Assembly: GCA_026826555.1 (NCBI GenBank) | Contig: JAKSZT010033848.1 | Span: 107,807 to 171,806 of the forward strand | Length of the DNA: 64,000 bases | Source: Tolypeutes matacus | Taxonomy: Eukaryota; Chordata; Mammalia; Cingulata; Chlamyphoridae | Direction: 5' to 3' | In this document: positions 50,181 through 63,264 of the stretch, in pieces | Layout of the letters: each line of letters starts with the position of its first letter | How positions within the stretch are numbered: the stretch's first letter is position 1 | Translations under genes and position numbers: made by a program | Notes under the pieces: generated by a model | The model's input: only the letters and a program-made list of their open reading frames with translations | The model's database searches: none | Told to the model about the DNA's origin: nothing

Positions 50181-51028
50181 GAGACCACACCTGAATATAA
50201 AGCAAAATGTGAAGTGGAGCCATTTGAGAACCTTTGTTTCCTATTCAGGAGAAAAAAATATTACACCAGATACCAATTCTGTTCTTTCTCCTACAGGATT
50301 TACCAATAACTAGCCCTGAGGGAAGATATCAATCATCCCTCACACCTTCTTGTAAATTATTCAAAACTCCCATAATAGAGCCAAATGTTGGTTGTGTGGG
50401 GGCATGGAATGCCCACTTCCTACTCCCACTAGTTATTTGTGTAGATTTCTAGAAACAGATGGGTTAAACTAGTCAGTAACCTGACCCTCTCAGGAGTAAG
50501 AAAGGTGACAAGATGTCTCACCTGTATTTGCACATGTAGGCTCTAGTCAAGTTTATTATTAACTGTGCCTGTTCTCAATGTGCACCACAAAAATCTGCTG
50601 TGCATATACACCCCTCTATATACACTGGTAGCTCCCAAAAGGTGGTGCAGAACTCCTCCTGGCTGGCTGCTACTGGATTATATAATTGACACTGGACTCC
50701 TGCATAGTTTCTCTGAAATATCAAAATTTTTGGTCAGCCTTCTCGAGCTTGACCCTCCTAAAATTACAAGAACCAAGTATTGGTACTGTGTAAATTTACT
50801 CAATCAATATCAGGTAGTGCCTGGACCAGATGTACTTTAAAATACTTCAGTTAATTTGCACCATGAAAGCAGTGGTCAGGAGAGCCTAGTTAAACAAAGT
50901 CACTTAATTTGCTTATGAAGCACCTTAATGCTACATGCCTAATCATTTTAACCCCTCCAATAACTGGAAAAAATATTTAGTACAGATAATAGCAATCATA
51001 AATATAGTATTTGAATCTTAGCCAATTC
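50181..51028 (+). pseudogene. ERV env remnant
   Basis: Downstream of integrase, in the position of env, open pieces lie at 50234-50452 and 50565-50840. They contain cysteine-bearing stretches such as INCACSQCAP (in one frame) that look like an envelope surface subunit. No fusion peptide, transmembrane anchor or 3' LTR is seen before L1 sequence begins at 51029. The gene is broken and not functional. Confidence 0.5.
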
Positions 51029-54000
51029 TTTTTTTTAATGATTTAAAAAGAATTTTTAAAAAAGATACATAGATTACATAAATGTCACACAAAAACTATA
51101 GGGATTCCCATAAGCCCCACCTCACACACTTCCCACAACCTCCCACAAAAAACATCTTTCATTAGTGTGGCACTTCACCTGCAATGGATATACACATCCT
51201 GGAGCTTTGCCATTAAGCATGGGCCATAATTCACATTGTAGACCACACTCTCTCAAACAGAGTTGTGCCTGTTTTATGATGATATAAAATGGCCTATATC
51301 TGTCATTGCAATGTCACATAGGACAATTCCCAAGTCCTGAAAAAGCTCCTGTATTACAACTGTTTTTCCCTCTTCCTGCCCCCAGAGCACCAGTGGCCTC
51401 TGGCTCCATATTAATGTTGTAATTTCTTCCATTGCTTTAATCACAATATGTCTATAACAGAACACCAGTAAGTCCACAGAACTCCATAGTTTTCCCCCCA
51501 AATCCTGAGCAGTCTGGGATGGTGATGTTCATTCCACCTCCAAGTAATAAGGCACTTATATTCCATGGATAAGATAGATGGGATTATCCTGCCTGCAGCT
51601 GCAGATGCTCTCCATTCCCTGGGATGGCCGCTGTCCATCATCATCTCCCCTCCAGGTGTCCTGGGTGAGTCCATTGAGCTGTAGAGTAGGCATTGCAGCT
51701 CCACTAAGATTCTGGGCCCAGCTGGCACATGGAAAGCCAAAAGACTCCAATCTCTGGATGTACACCTACGAACTCCAGCACCATGTATAGGTTTGAATAG
51801 AAGGGACAGTTGAACCATGTGCAGGGATGACATAGTTGAGTCCAACTCTGTCATTCTCAGGAGCGCAAACTCCAAAGTAGGGTCCACTGGCAAGGCAACA
51901 AACTCCAGAGCTATCTTCCCTGATATAGGATCTCAGTGTCTCCAGAGCAATCAGGAGCCCCTCTATTTTGGGTTATATCTACTTTGGAAATCTATGAGGT
52001 CCTACTGAAATGCACATAAGTGTTATCTCTGGGAAGACCTCCTGAATCACTTTGAAGTCTCTTAGCCATATGAACTCATTTGTCTTTACCTTTTCCCCCT
52101 TTTATTCAAGGTCTTTTTCCAGTCATATTGCCAGTTGGCATTTGGTAGCAATCCCTCGGTGCCAGGTAGTCTCATGCCCGAGAGTTATGTCCCATGCTGG
52201 GAGGAAGGCAATGCATTCCTATGCTGAGATTGGCTTAGAGAGAGGCCACATTATAGCCACAAGGAGGCTCTCAGGAGGCAACCCTTAGGCACCCCATAAC
52301 AATAAGGTAAGTTTCATATTCAAGAGCAAATACTCGTAAGGCTAGTCATCAAAAACAAGGGCCCATCAGTGGATCATTCTCCTTTGCCAGACACTGCCCC
52401 TGCACTTGGGGGACTGTTGTTGCTCCCTTGGAGAATGTGGCAGAGCTCCCCAGGATGGGAATTCAGTATTCTCTCATTTATTGAGTTATTCTCCACCCAC
52501 TGTGACAATGCTCCATGAACATTTAAACAATTTTATATACCTTGTATGTATGTTCAGGTGAACTTCCTCCCATGCATGCCCCTTCCCTGACACCCCCCAC
52601 CAATGATCCTTCCCACCCCAATTGTAATCCATCTAAGATTCAAAGCTTCTTTAAAGATGAAGCCTATGCAATAGCCAAATATAATTAATAGGAAAATGAA
52701 ATAATAATGATAAGTTTAAATGTAAGAGATTAAATACATGAAAAAAAAAAACTAATACTAAAATAAAATTAAAAGGTTGGGATATTTAAAAAATGAAAAA
52801 TATTTCAAAAATTAGAAAAAAAATTTTTTTTTACATTTTTCCTTTTATCACTGCAATATCTGGTGTCTGTACCGTGGCACCTTCCACCACTTATTCCCCA
52901 GTTTTTCACTATTTTTCATGTTGTTTTCAAAGAATTTTTAGGTCACAGCAAAGTCACACACAGAATATAAGAGACTCTCATATACCCAACCTTCTCTCCC
53001 ATTCTTCATCGCATATTAAAATCTTTTTATATGTGGATGGTAGCATTGTTATAACTGATATACAAATAGTGAAATGTAACTACTAAATATTGTCATGGTT
53101 TACACTACGGTTTACATTTTAAATCTTACACTTTTATAAATTTTGATGATATTTACCATGTCCTGTACCATCACTGTAAGGTAATGAGGAACATTTCCAA
53201 TGACCACTAAATACCCCCCGTTTGATCTATTCTCCCTGTTTGAACTATTCTGTTCCTTCCTCTCCATCACCCCAGGGCCCACAACAACCCTCTGGCTTGA
53301 CTCATTGGATGACAAGATGCATAGTTACATGCAAAAAGAGGTCTTAACACACTGTTTTGTACTCCCCTATTCAGAACCACCTTGCTCTTGAGAGACCCCC
53401 GCCTATCTATTTCTGAATGATTTGGTCCTCCAGAAAATGGGAGTCCAACTCCTTCATGCTCATTGTGTGGGTCTTCACCCACTGATACAACGCACTATGA
53501 CAGGATGAACACTCACACACACCCTAGAAGTCTGCTCCAGATGCACCCTGTCCAGAATGCCCCCAAACCAACAGCCTAAACCAGTGACCCTTCCTTGTCA
53601 TATTACCATAAGAGCATTCCCACCTCTGTACTTTCAACCCTATACCCACAAATCCCAAGTGTTCACTTTGTCCTTCTCCCATCTCTCCCACCAGTATGCT
53701 GGGCATACCAATCCACCCAGCTCAATCTACCCACCTATCAACCCTACACCACCAAAGCCAATAATATCACTACCCACCTGTCCTATCCCTTCAATACACA
53801 ACTACACTCTATCACTTTACCACTTATTACATCCATATGGGTGATGGGTCACAAACTTCTCTTCTCTTTCTCTTTCTTGTATACCTATCTTAAAGAAAAT
53901 AGCTTTCTGACACTGCTCAATTTCCTTAATTCATATCAGTGAGGTCCTGTACTGTTCATCTTTCAATGCCTGGCTTGCTTCACTTAACAAAAGTCTTCAA

Positions 54001-54135
54001 GATTCATCCATGTTATCATGTGTTTTAGCACTTTATTCTTTCATACAGCTGAGTAATATTCCTTTGTACGCATGTACCACATTTTGTTTATCCAGTCATC
54101 TGTTGATGGGCACCTGGGTTGATTCCAACTTTTGC

Positions 54136-55711
54136 TTTCTTGTGGCATCTTTGTTTGGCTTTGGTATTAGGGTATTGTTGGCATCATAGAATGAGTTAGG
54201 CAATGTTCCTTCTGCTTCAATTTTTTAGAAGAGCTTAGGCAGGATTAGTGTTAGCTTTCCAGAATGTTTGGTAGAATTCACCTGGGAAGCCATCTGGTCC
54301 TGGGCTTTCTTAGTTGGGAGGGTTTTGATGACTGGCTCTATCTCTTTACTTGTATTTGGGTGAATGAGTTCATCAATTTCTTCCATCATCCACGTAGGTT
54401 GCTTGTGAGTTTCTAGGAATTTGTCCATTTCCTCTAAATTATTATTCTTGTTGGCATATAAATTTTCCAAGTATCCTCTTATGATACTCTCCATTTCTGT
54501 GGGGTCAGTGGTGATATTCCCTTCCTCATTTTTTATTTTGTGTATTTGCATCTGCTCTCTCTTTTTCTTTGTTAGTCTGGCTAAGAGTTTGTCAATTTTA
54601 TTAATCTTCTCGAAGAACAAGCTTTTGGTTTTGTTTATTGTTTCCAGTGCTTTCTAATTTTCTCTTTTGTTTAGTCTGCTCTAATCTTTGTTATTTCCTT
54701 CTTTCTACATCCTTTGGAGTTAGTTTGTTGTTGTTTTTCCAATTCCTGCAGGTGTGCATTTAGGTCTTCAATTTTAGCTCTTTCTTCTTTTTTGATATAT
54801 GCATTTATGGCTATGAATTTCAATCTCAGTACAGCTTTGGCTGCATCCCATAGGTTTTGATATGTTGTGTTGTCATTTTCATTCATTTCAAGGTAGTTTC
54901 TGATTTCTTTTGAAATTTCCATGTTGACCCACTGTTGTCTAAGACTGTGTTGTTTAACTTCCGTATCTTTGTGCCTAATCTGGTTCTCTGGCCCTTAGTG
55001 ATTTCCAATTTCATTCCAATGTGGTCAGAAAAATTACTTTCTATAATCTCAATCTTTCTGAAACCATTGAGAATTGTTCTGTGTCATAAAATGAGGTCTG
55101 TCTTGGAGTATGATCCATGTCCACTAGAGAAGAATGCATACCCCACTGTATTTGCATGTAGCATTCTCTGTATGTCTATTAGGTCCTGATCTTGTAATGT
55201 ATTATGCAGAGTCTTTATTTATTGATTCTCTGTCAAGGTATTCTGTCTAATGGTGATAATGGTGTATTAAAGTACCCCACTATAATTGTAGAGGCATCTA
55301 TGTCTCCACTTATTCTTTCCAGTGTTTGCCTCATGTATTTTGAGGTGCCCTGATTAGGCACATAAATGTTTATGATTGTTCTTTCTTCTTAAAACATTAC
55401 CCCTTTTATTAATATATAATGTCCATCTCTGTCTCTTACAATAGTTTTGCATTTAAAGCTTATTTTTCCCCAATGTTTGTTAAGCTACTCCCACCCTTTT
55501 TTGGTTATTGTTTGTTTGTAAAATTGTTTTTCAGCCATTCACTGTCAGCTTCCTTGAACCCTTGGGTTTTAGATGGGTTTCTTGTAGACAACACATACGT
55601 GGGGTATATTTCCTTATCCATTCTGTCAATGTGTGTCTCTTGACCAGTGAGTTAAGTAAGTTAACAATCAGTGCTATTATTCTCAAGGAATTACTTACAT
55701 TAGCCATGTTT
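54136..55711 (-). pseudogene. LINE-1 ORF2 N-terminal half, broken
   Basis: The start MANVSNSLRIIALIVN at 55711 is followed by endonuclease sequence and the linker (RTKLNKTES-type region, 54922-54671) into the beginning of RT (54620-54225). The catalytic FADD region is missing because of the deletion junction at 54135/54136. Confidence 0.85.
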
Positions 55712-55769
55712 TCTTTGGGTTTATGTGTGTGATATATAGTTTTTATTTCTCTTTTTAAGTTGTTCTTAC

Positions 55770-56697
55770 ACACTCCTGCAACTCTCTCACTCTCTCCTGT
55801 TTTTTCCTTTCCACCTGCAGAAATCCCTTTCATATTTATTGAAGTGCAAATTTCTTATTGGCTTACTCTCTTAATCTCTGTTTATCTGTGAATATTTTGA
55901 ACTCTCTGTCATTTTTGAATGCGACCTTTGTTGGTTAGTGAATTCTTGGCTGGAAGTATTTTTTTCTTTTAGCATCTTAACCATATCATACCACTGCCTT
56001 CTTGTCTTCATGGTTTCAGATGATAAATCAGCACTTAATCTTATTGATCTTCCCTTGTATGTGATGGTTCTCTTTTCTCTTGCTGCTTTCATTGTTTTCT
56101 CTTTGCCTTGTGCATTGGAGAGTTTGATGAGTATATGTCTTATAGTAGATCAGTTGGGATTACCTGTTTAAGGTGTGCTGCACTTCCTGGTCTTGTACAT
56201 CCATCTCCCTCAATATGGTTGGGAAGTTTTCAGCCATTATTTTCTCCAACACTCCTCCTGTCCCGTTTTCCTACTCTTCTTCTTCTGGGATGCCTATAAT
56301 ACATATGTTTGGTGTTTTGTGTTGTCACTCAAATCCTTATGTCCCTCCTGGATTTGTTCTATCTTTTTTATCTATCTGTTCTACTATCTGTTTGATTTCT
56401 AATCTACTGTCTTCCACATCACTAATTATTTCCTCCACCTGTTCAAATCAACTGTTATGTGATTCCAGTTTCTTTTAGATTTCATGGATTGTGCCATTCA
56501 TCACCATCATATCCATTATCTTTTTATGTATGTCTGCAATTTTTTCCAGTATGTTCTCTCTGTGTCTTCTAAATATCCTTAATGTCTTCCTTTACTTCAT
56601 TAAGTTGGCCCATGATTTTTGTTTGGATAGCTTAGATTAGTTGTTAAATATTCTGCACTTCTTCCTGGTTTTTAGTTTGTTCATTGGGCTGGGACAT
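55770..56697 (-). pseudogene. LINE-1 ORF1, full span but broken
   Basis: ORF1 encodes the L1 RNA-binding chaperone. The ATG at 56697 gives MSQPNEQTKNQEEVQNI, then a stop. A lysine/glutamate-rich coiled-coil region follows, then the RRM part (IIGIPEEEE near 56290) and the C-terminal domain with KAAREKRTITYKGRSIRLSA (56092-56030). The overall span of about 310 codons is close to the family norm. Several stops are present. Confidence 0.8.
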
Positions 56698-57017
56698 GCC
56701 TTCCTGTTTCTTAGTATGGTTTGTAATTTTTCTATTGCCCTATATTCATCTTTATTTTTTAAATGAGTTTATTCAGTTTATTAGTTTTTCTCTTTACTCT
56801 AGGGTTTTGTTTAATTGCTGTTTTTTTGTGTGTTAAGTTTTCTCTTTGACACTTTTTTCTTATTTCATTTTGCTTCTGTTGTCTATGTTCCTTGTTTTGG
56901 CTTCTTTGTATCTCTGACCTTCACTCTTCTGGGAGTTGGTAAGCAGTGTCCTGTTTTGCTGTACCCCAAAGCAGGTCCCCATGGCAGCCTCTGACTTTTT
57001 CTTTGTTGTTTTAGTGA

Positions 57018-59215
57018 GAGCTAAGATTTATATGTTTAATACCATGCTGTTTTTACCACTGTAGCTTGACCATATGAATAAAAGTCTGGAAGTGAGAGTT
57101 GTCCAACTTTGCTTTTCCTTTTTTAAGATGTTTCTGGTTATGCAGGACCCCTTACCTTTCCAAATGAATTTGATAATTGAGTTTTCCATTTGTTTAAAAA
57201 TGGATTTTTTATTGAGACAGCATTGACTCTGTATATGAATTTGGGTAGAATTGACATCTTAATGATATTTAGCTTCCAGTCCATGAATATGGAATGTACT
57301 TCCAATTATTCAGGTCTTTTAAAATTTCTTTTAGCAATGCATTGTAGTTTCCAAATACAAATGTTTTATATCTTGGATAAGTTTAATCTTAAGTATTTGA
57401 TATTTCTAATCTGTATTGTAAATGGAAATTTTTTCCTGACTTCCTTCTCATATTGAGCATTACTAATGAATAGAAACAGTCCTGATTTATGCATATTGAT
57501 TTTGTATCCTGACAGTCTACTGAAATTGTTTATTAGATCTAGCAGCTTTATTGTAAACTCTTCAGGACTTTCTAGATATAGGATCATATCATCTGCAAAT
57601 TGCAATATTTTACTTCTCACTTTCTTTTATGGATGTATTTTATTTCTTTTTCTTGTCTGATTGCTCTTGCTAGAACCCCTAGCACTGCATTGAACAACAT
57701 GGTAAAAGTGGGCAAACTTTTCTTGTTCCTGATTTCAATGGGGAAGGTTTCAGTCTTTCAACATTGAGTATAATGTTAGGTGTGAATTTTTCATATACAG
57801 ACTTTATCATGTTGAGAAAGTTTCTTTCAATTCCTATATTTTGTAGTATTTTTATCAAGAAAGGCTGTTGTAATTTGTCAAATGCCTTTTCTGCATCAAT
57901 GGATAGTATCATGTGATTTTTCTTCTTTGATTTTTTAATGTGGTGAATTACACTGATTGATTTTTTTGTGTGTTGAACAACCCTTGCATACCTCCTATAA
58001 AACCCATTTGGTCATGATGAATAGTTCTCTTATTGTGTTGGATTCAATTAGCAAGTCTTTTGTTGGGGATTTTTGCATCCCTATTCATTAGGGAAATGGG
58101 TCTGAAATTTTCTTTTTTCATATCTTTACCTGTTTTTGGTATTAGGTTATATTGGTTTCATAGAATGAGTTTGGTAGCATTCCTTCTTGTTCAATTTTTT
58201 TGGAAGAGCTTGACTAAGATTCATATTAAATTTTCTTTGAATGTTTGGTAGAATTTACCTGTGAATCTATCTTGTCCTTGGCTTTTCATTTGGGGGAGTT
58301 GTTTGATGACTTCTTGGTTTGATAGATTTGTTCATTTTCTTAAATTTCTTCTAAAAAAATGTAAAGATTGGGTGTTTTTCTAGAAATGTGTCTATTACAT
58401 CTAAGTTGTCTAATTTGGGGACATGTGGTTGTTCACATTATCCTCTAATTATCTTTTTTATTTCTGTGTGGTCAGTGTTAATGGCCCCCTCTCATTTCTA
58501 ATTTTAATATTTGTCTTCTTTTATTTTCTTTATCAGTCTAGAAAAGGGTTGCTTATTTTATTGATCTTTTCAAAGATCAAAATGTGGTTATATAAATTAT
58601 CTCTATTCATTTTTTACTCTCAATTTCATCTATTTTTTCTCTAATGATTGCTTTTTCTTTCCATCTGCTTGCTTTGGGATTATTTTGCTGTTATTTTTCT
58701 CATTCTTCTTGGTGTTCAGTAAGGTCTTTGATTTTAGTTCATTATTCTTTTCTAATGTAGGTACTTAGGGCTATAAATACCTCCCTCTTAAGACTGTCTT
58801 CATTGCACCCCATAGATTTGGATATGTTGTTTTCTCATTTTCAATCACCTTGAGAGATACTGAATTCTCTTGCAATTTCTCCTTTGACCCACTAATTGCT
58901 TAAAAGTGTGTTGTTTTTCCATATATTTGAGTAATTTCCAGTTCTCTCCCTGTTACTGATTTCCAGTTTCATTCCATTATGGTCACAGAAAGTTATTTGC
59001 TAATTTCAATCTTTTTAAATTTATTGAGACATTTTGTGACACAACATATGGTCCACCCTGGTGGATGATCCATGAGGACTTGAGATGCTTGTATATTCTG
59101 CTGTATGGGGTGCAATGTTCTTTTTTTTTTTTTGCAATGTTCTTTTATATATCTATTACGTCTAGTTCATTCATTAAAATTCATCTCCTTGAATTGATTA
59201 GATTTGTTTGAACAT
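57018..59215 (-). mobile_element. Older LINE-1 ORF2 fragment
   Basis: A different, older L1 subfamily on the minus strand. LSIDAEKAFDKLQQPFLIKI (57909-57850) and the FADDMILYLESPEEFT stretch (57602-57550) are RT core. Endonuclease-RT linker sequence extends to about 59215. The divergence from the neighbouring element is much larger than between the young copies. There is no 3' end adjoining. Confidence 0.85.
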
Positions 59216-60700
59216 CACTGATTAATTGTTTATAATTCGGTGTCTCCTCTGAAGCTTTCAGTTTTTCCTTTGTCTAGGCCTTATATTCCTGTTTCTTATA
59301 ATGTCCTGTAATTTTTTTTGCTGATTTCTAGACATCTGATTATCTTTTTGAGTTGACATTAATAATCACTTTCTCTTTTTTTCCTCAGGTTTTTTTTGTT
59401 TATTGTTTTTCTGTTAAAATGCTTCTTTGAAACTTGGTTCAACTGATTTTAGACATTTAGAATTACCAGTGTTAGCTGACCAGATTTTTCCAGCTCTTCT
59501 TCATCTTTCCTTGTCCTGGATATGTATTACTATATATATATATGCCATTTTTTTTAAATTGCAGCATCTGTGCAATTATTTTACCCCCAGGAGACACTTG
59601 TCCTTAGCCATTTCTGGAAGCTTCCTAATCTCTCTCATGTTCTGATACACTCTGGATGGGAATCTATTAATAAGCATTTTCAGAAAATGACACCTGGGTT
59701 ACTTTCATCAAAAATAACATAGGGCATAATAACTTAAAATCAGAGTTGTATCTTTCTTTACAGTCATATAATACCTACAAAATTCTCTTCAATGCTCTTT
59801 TTTATTAGATAACTTGAAAGTTTACAAAACACTTATTCATACCATACAAGATGCCCATACATCATCCCACATCCAACACCTTACATTTTTGTGACACATT
59901 TGTTACAAATGATGAAGGACATCAATATAATATTAATGCTATCTTTATATAGTTTAATATTTTGTGTACTTTCCCAAGCCATCCTATTATTAACACCATG
60001 TATTTGTTTTTTTGTTTTTTTTTTAATGTCTTTATTCTTAGACTCCTTATATTGCCCCTCCTTTTTAATTTTTTAACAAGTCAATTTTATTGATATATAT
60101 TAATAAAGCATAAATCCATCCAAAGTCTACAATCAATGATATTCTTGTATATTTCTTATAGTTTATGAGAGAATATTTTCATATTTGTAGTTAGCCACAG
60201 TTCTCCTACACCGTGGGGTACATTATGTTATAGGTTCCCCTTCCTTGTAAAATCCATCCAAAGTGTCTACTCATTGGCTCTCAATTTTATCACAGAGTTG
60301 TGCTGTCATAACCTCAGTCAATTTTAGAAAGGTATCATAGCTCCAAGATAAAAAAAAAAACCATACCCCTCTATAATCTCTTATTGTTGACCCATTGCAT
60401 TTATATAACACCTTCTTTGCCTTTGCTGCAAATATATTACAAAATTACTGTTAACTGTACTCTATAAATGACATTAGTTGTATTTTACAATGTATCACCA
60501 TATTCTTAACACCTTGTAATAGAGGATTATTCTTGCATTTGTACTATTAGCCACAATCATCATCCACCACCATATCACTATATTGTACAGTCCCTAGATT
60601 ATCTTCCAGCTTTATTTCAGTTGACATCAATCTCCTAGACTACCCTTTTCATCCACAGTCACATTTTAAGTCAATTCTTTTGATAAGTGTACTAGGTTAT
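59216..60700 (-). mobile_element. Ancient LINE-1 UTR mosaic
   Basis: 59216-59760 resembles untranslated L1M-type sequence in antisense. 59790-59990 and 60060-60700 resemble old L1 3'-end modules ('cacatccaacaccttacatt', 'ttgtgacacatttgttacaa'; 'cagagttgtgctgtcataac'). Each is very diverged, and the exact number of insertions is unclear. Confidence 0.5.
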
Positions 60701-60829
60701 GCCACAACGATTTTTACTTACTTTCTTTTAAAAACCTATTTTGAAATGTGTCATATTTTTCTTTAATTTAGTAGCAAATAGGCAAGATATTTTGTATTTT
60801 TTGTTGTTGATCATTTTAAACATTATATG

Positions 60830-62006
60830 ATTTTCCTTCATACCTTAATGTTAGCCCAAACAAGTAGAAAAATATCTTATTGGGGTTTGCACAATATTAG
60901 GGATACATTATAATGCAAATAGCATAAACATATTATAACATAAAAATAAAAATGTATTGAGTCACAACTGACCTATGAACCTTTTTTTTAATAGATGTCT
61001 TTTGTTAACTTCAAAACATATATATGCTAATACTATTGATAATAAACACTATTTCAAATTTAACTAATCTCTAAAACATTGTCATGGATTCCTTACCAAT
61101 CAGGAGTTGAGTGTAAACTGGCCTCTCTGGAGGGTGAAATCACTATTTCTCCAGGTCTCCTGAGAAGTGTGTCCCATATGTTTGTTTCAAAGGGAATAAC
61201 CATGTGTACAAAAAATCTAGAAGCAGAATTGTTCTTCTAATTAAGGGTAAATATAAACCTCCCTGAGATGTGACTCCATAAATTTTATTCAGTGAAAAAT
61301 GAGGCAGAATCACAGATTTTGTACAGTCTCTTAATTGTACAAAATAAATATTCATGTTACTGAAGATAAATATGATTCAACATTTGTCAGGTATATTTGA
61401 ATTATAAAATTTATGTTTTTACTTAAAATAGTTAAACAAAATTCACTTAAATATCTGTGATATATCACAAAATGTTTAGCATACTTTATTTCTGCTTCAT
61501 ATTATAAATTGTTATTCATTCAATATCTGAATATTACTGATTCTAGTTTGACTATAGTTGATTGGTTTTTAAAATGGTAAATGATTAATTGTATGTGATA
61601 TATTGGTTGTACTAAGAATAATGTTACAGAAATGAACAAGACATTTAACTAGCACAAGCACTAACAATGAAATATTACTTTAACTAGATTTTAAAGGATA
61701 GCTAAGGATAGGCAACAGTAAGCTAGTAAAGCATTTCTGAGAAATCAGTCCACATGAACAAAATAGTTTCACTGGTGATATTCAGTGAAGTTTTTACTAT
61801 GAACATGTTTTATATTATTTACTGGATATGAGAAATAGATATGATGTATATAGAATTTGAATATTCTGTTAGATTTCAAGTGTTTAAAAATTCAGGAGGA
61901 AAAATTATCCTACTCGTTTTGTTTTTTTAAATCTTCATGTTGAAATTGTAATGTAAACATTTCTAAATATCACTGTGTTACTAAGGAGAATAGGAAAAAA
62001 ATCACT

Positions 62007-62059
<53 letters not shown>

Positions 62060-62870
62060 CTATCTCTATCTCTATCTCTATCTCTCTCACCAAAGGTTAT
62101 GCATTTTTACATCCTCATGTACTCCAAAGTAGATATATAGTAGCTTTAGCTTAGAAAATGACAATTTCTAAGGACAAAAGTAGGAAACTTCAATGTGAAG
62201 TGATGGAGGAGAGAAATAGACTTCTAAGTGTCAATTACAATGAATAGCTGGAACTTAGGATATGTCTAATAAGCAGGCTTTAGGTCAATAGCTTCAATTT
62301 AAACACCAATTATTGTATATTATAATTAATAAAATTTTATACTTTAAGAACTTTAACTTGATGAAAATAAGGTTGATAGAGGAAACATGCATAATTGAAA
62401 GGTTATTGTAGAAGAACAATTTATAAAAATATTTTGCAACTATTAGAATTTCATCTGAGTATACTTATGGAAGTAAAAGGAAATTATTATGATGATTATT
62501 GTACACATATAATGTTAGCCAAATTGTATACTATTTTTATTACAAATAGATTATATATAAATCAGCTATTAGTAAGAACTCAAATTCTAATATTCCTATT
62601 GTTATTATCCCCTCTAATATTTTCCACATAAAATTAAATAATTGTGAAATCATGCCTCTTGAGATAACTAGTTTTTGGGTTGAAAGTATACTTAAAAATG
62701 AAACAAGATTTATTTTTAATTTTAAATACTTCAAGGCAAGCACATGTAAATAGATGTGATTAAAACTATATTGACTATGGAGATTTCAGTAAAATCTTGA
62801 ATAACATGTAGGCAAGATATCTGGACAGAAAATAGTCCTTCATCAATATTAGAAATTATGCCTGATTGCA
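60830..62870 (+). repeat. Inverted copy of the receptor 5' flank
   Basis: This is the partner of 24200-27020, in the opposite orientation (anchors are listed there). It lacks the SINE and the 450-bp insertion of its partner and has its own CT microsatellite. If gene order is conserved, an olfactory receptor on the plus strand should follow beyond the right edge. Confidence 0.8.
62010..62088. repeat. (CT)n / (CTAT)n microsatellite
   Basis: About 34 bases of pure CT followed by CTAT and CTATCT units. The partner copy (minus strand of about 25965-25980) has only 'atctctgtct' here. Confidence 0.95.
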
Positions 62871-62871
62871 T

Positions 62872-63118
62872 AATTATGCCAACAAAATTGTGTGGAAGAG
62901 AGTGCAAAATTCAATGTAAACTGTAAACCATGCTTAGTGTCAATGCTCCAAAATATGTTCATCAATTGTAAAAAATGTACCACATTAATGAAGGATTTTG
63001 TTAATGTAGGAAAATGTGGGAGGAGTTGGGAGCAGGGCATTTGGGAATCACCTATATTTTTTATATAACATTTATGTAATCTACGTATCTTTTAAAAAAA
63101 TAAAAAGTATATTTAAAA
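62872..63118 (+). mobile_element. Short LINE-1 3'-end insertion
   Basis: This is the terminal module only, from 'aacaaaattgtgtggaagag' to 'acgtatcttttaaaaaaata'. It lands in the duplicated flank just after 'tgcctgattgcat'. A possible TSD is tgcataattatgc (62867-62879) and tgcatagttatgc (63146-63158), though the second copy lies some 30 bases past the A-rich tail. Confidence 0.75.
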
Positions 63119-63264
63119 AATTAGTTTAGGCATAAGAAGAGTCTGCATAGTTATGCAGATAGCCCCAGTAGGATTAGGAGACCAAGGATTATGAATAAAG
63201 CTTTTTACTGGCATTTTTTTCCCATTTATTTCAATATAATATCATATTCATGTATCTAGCCACC

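Larger units (their letters stand above)
51029..57017 (-). mobile_element. Nearly full-length LINE-1 with internal ORF2 deletion
   Basis: On the minus strand this element has, from its 5' end, a partial 5'UTR (57017-56698), ORF1 (56697 to about 55770), the first part of ORF2 (55711-54136) and then a jump to the ORF2 C-terminus (54135 to about 53930). The complete long 3'UTR follows (53930-51029). Compared with the copy at 35575-42628 about 2 kb is missing between RT and the C-terminus. The 3'UTR frame is open from 51893 to 51441 (150 codons). The tail lies in the T/A-rich stretch 51029-51060. It appears to have removed or displaced the 3' part of the retrovirus. Confidence 0.85.

Noticed and set aside
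61143..61355. 70-codon minus-strand frame
   Set aside because: It lies in the duplicated receptor flank, is not open in the partner copy and has no family motif.
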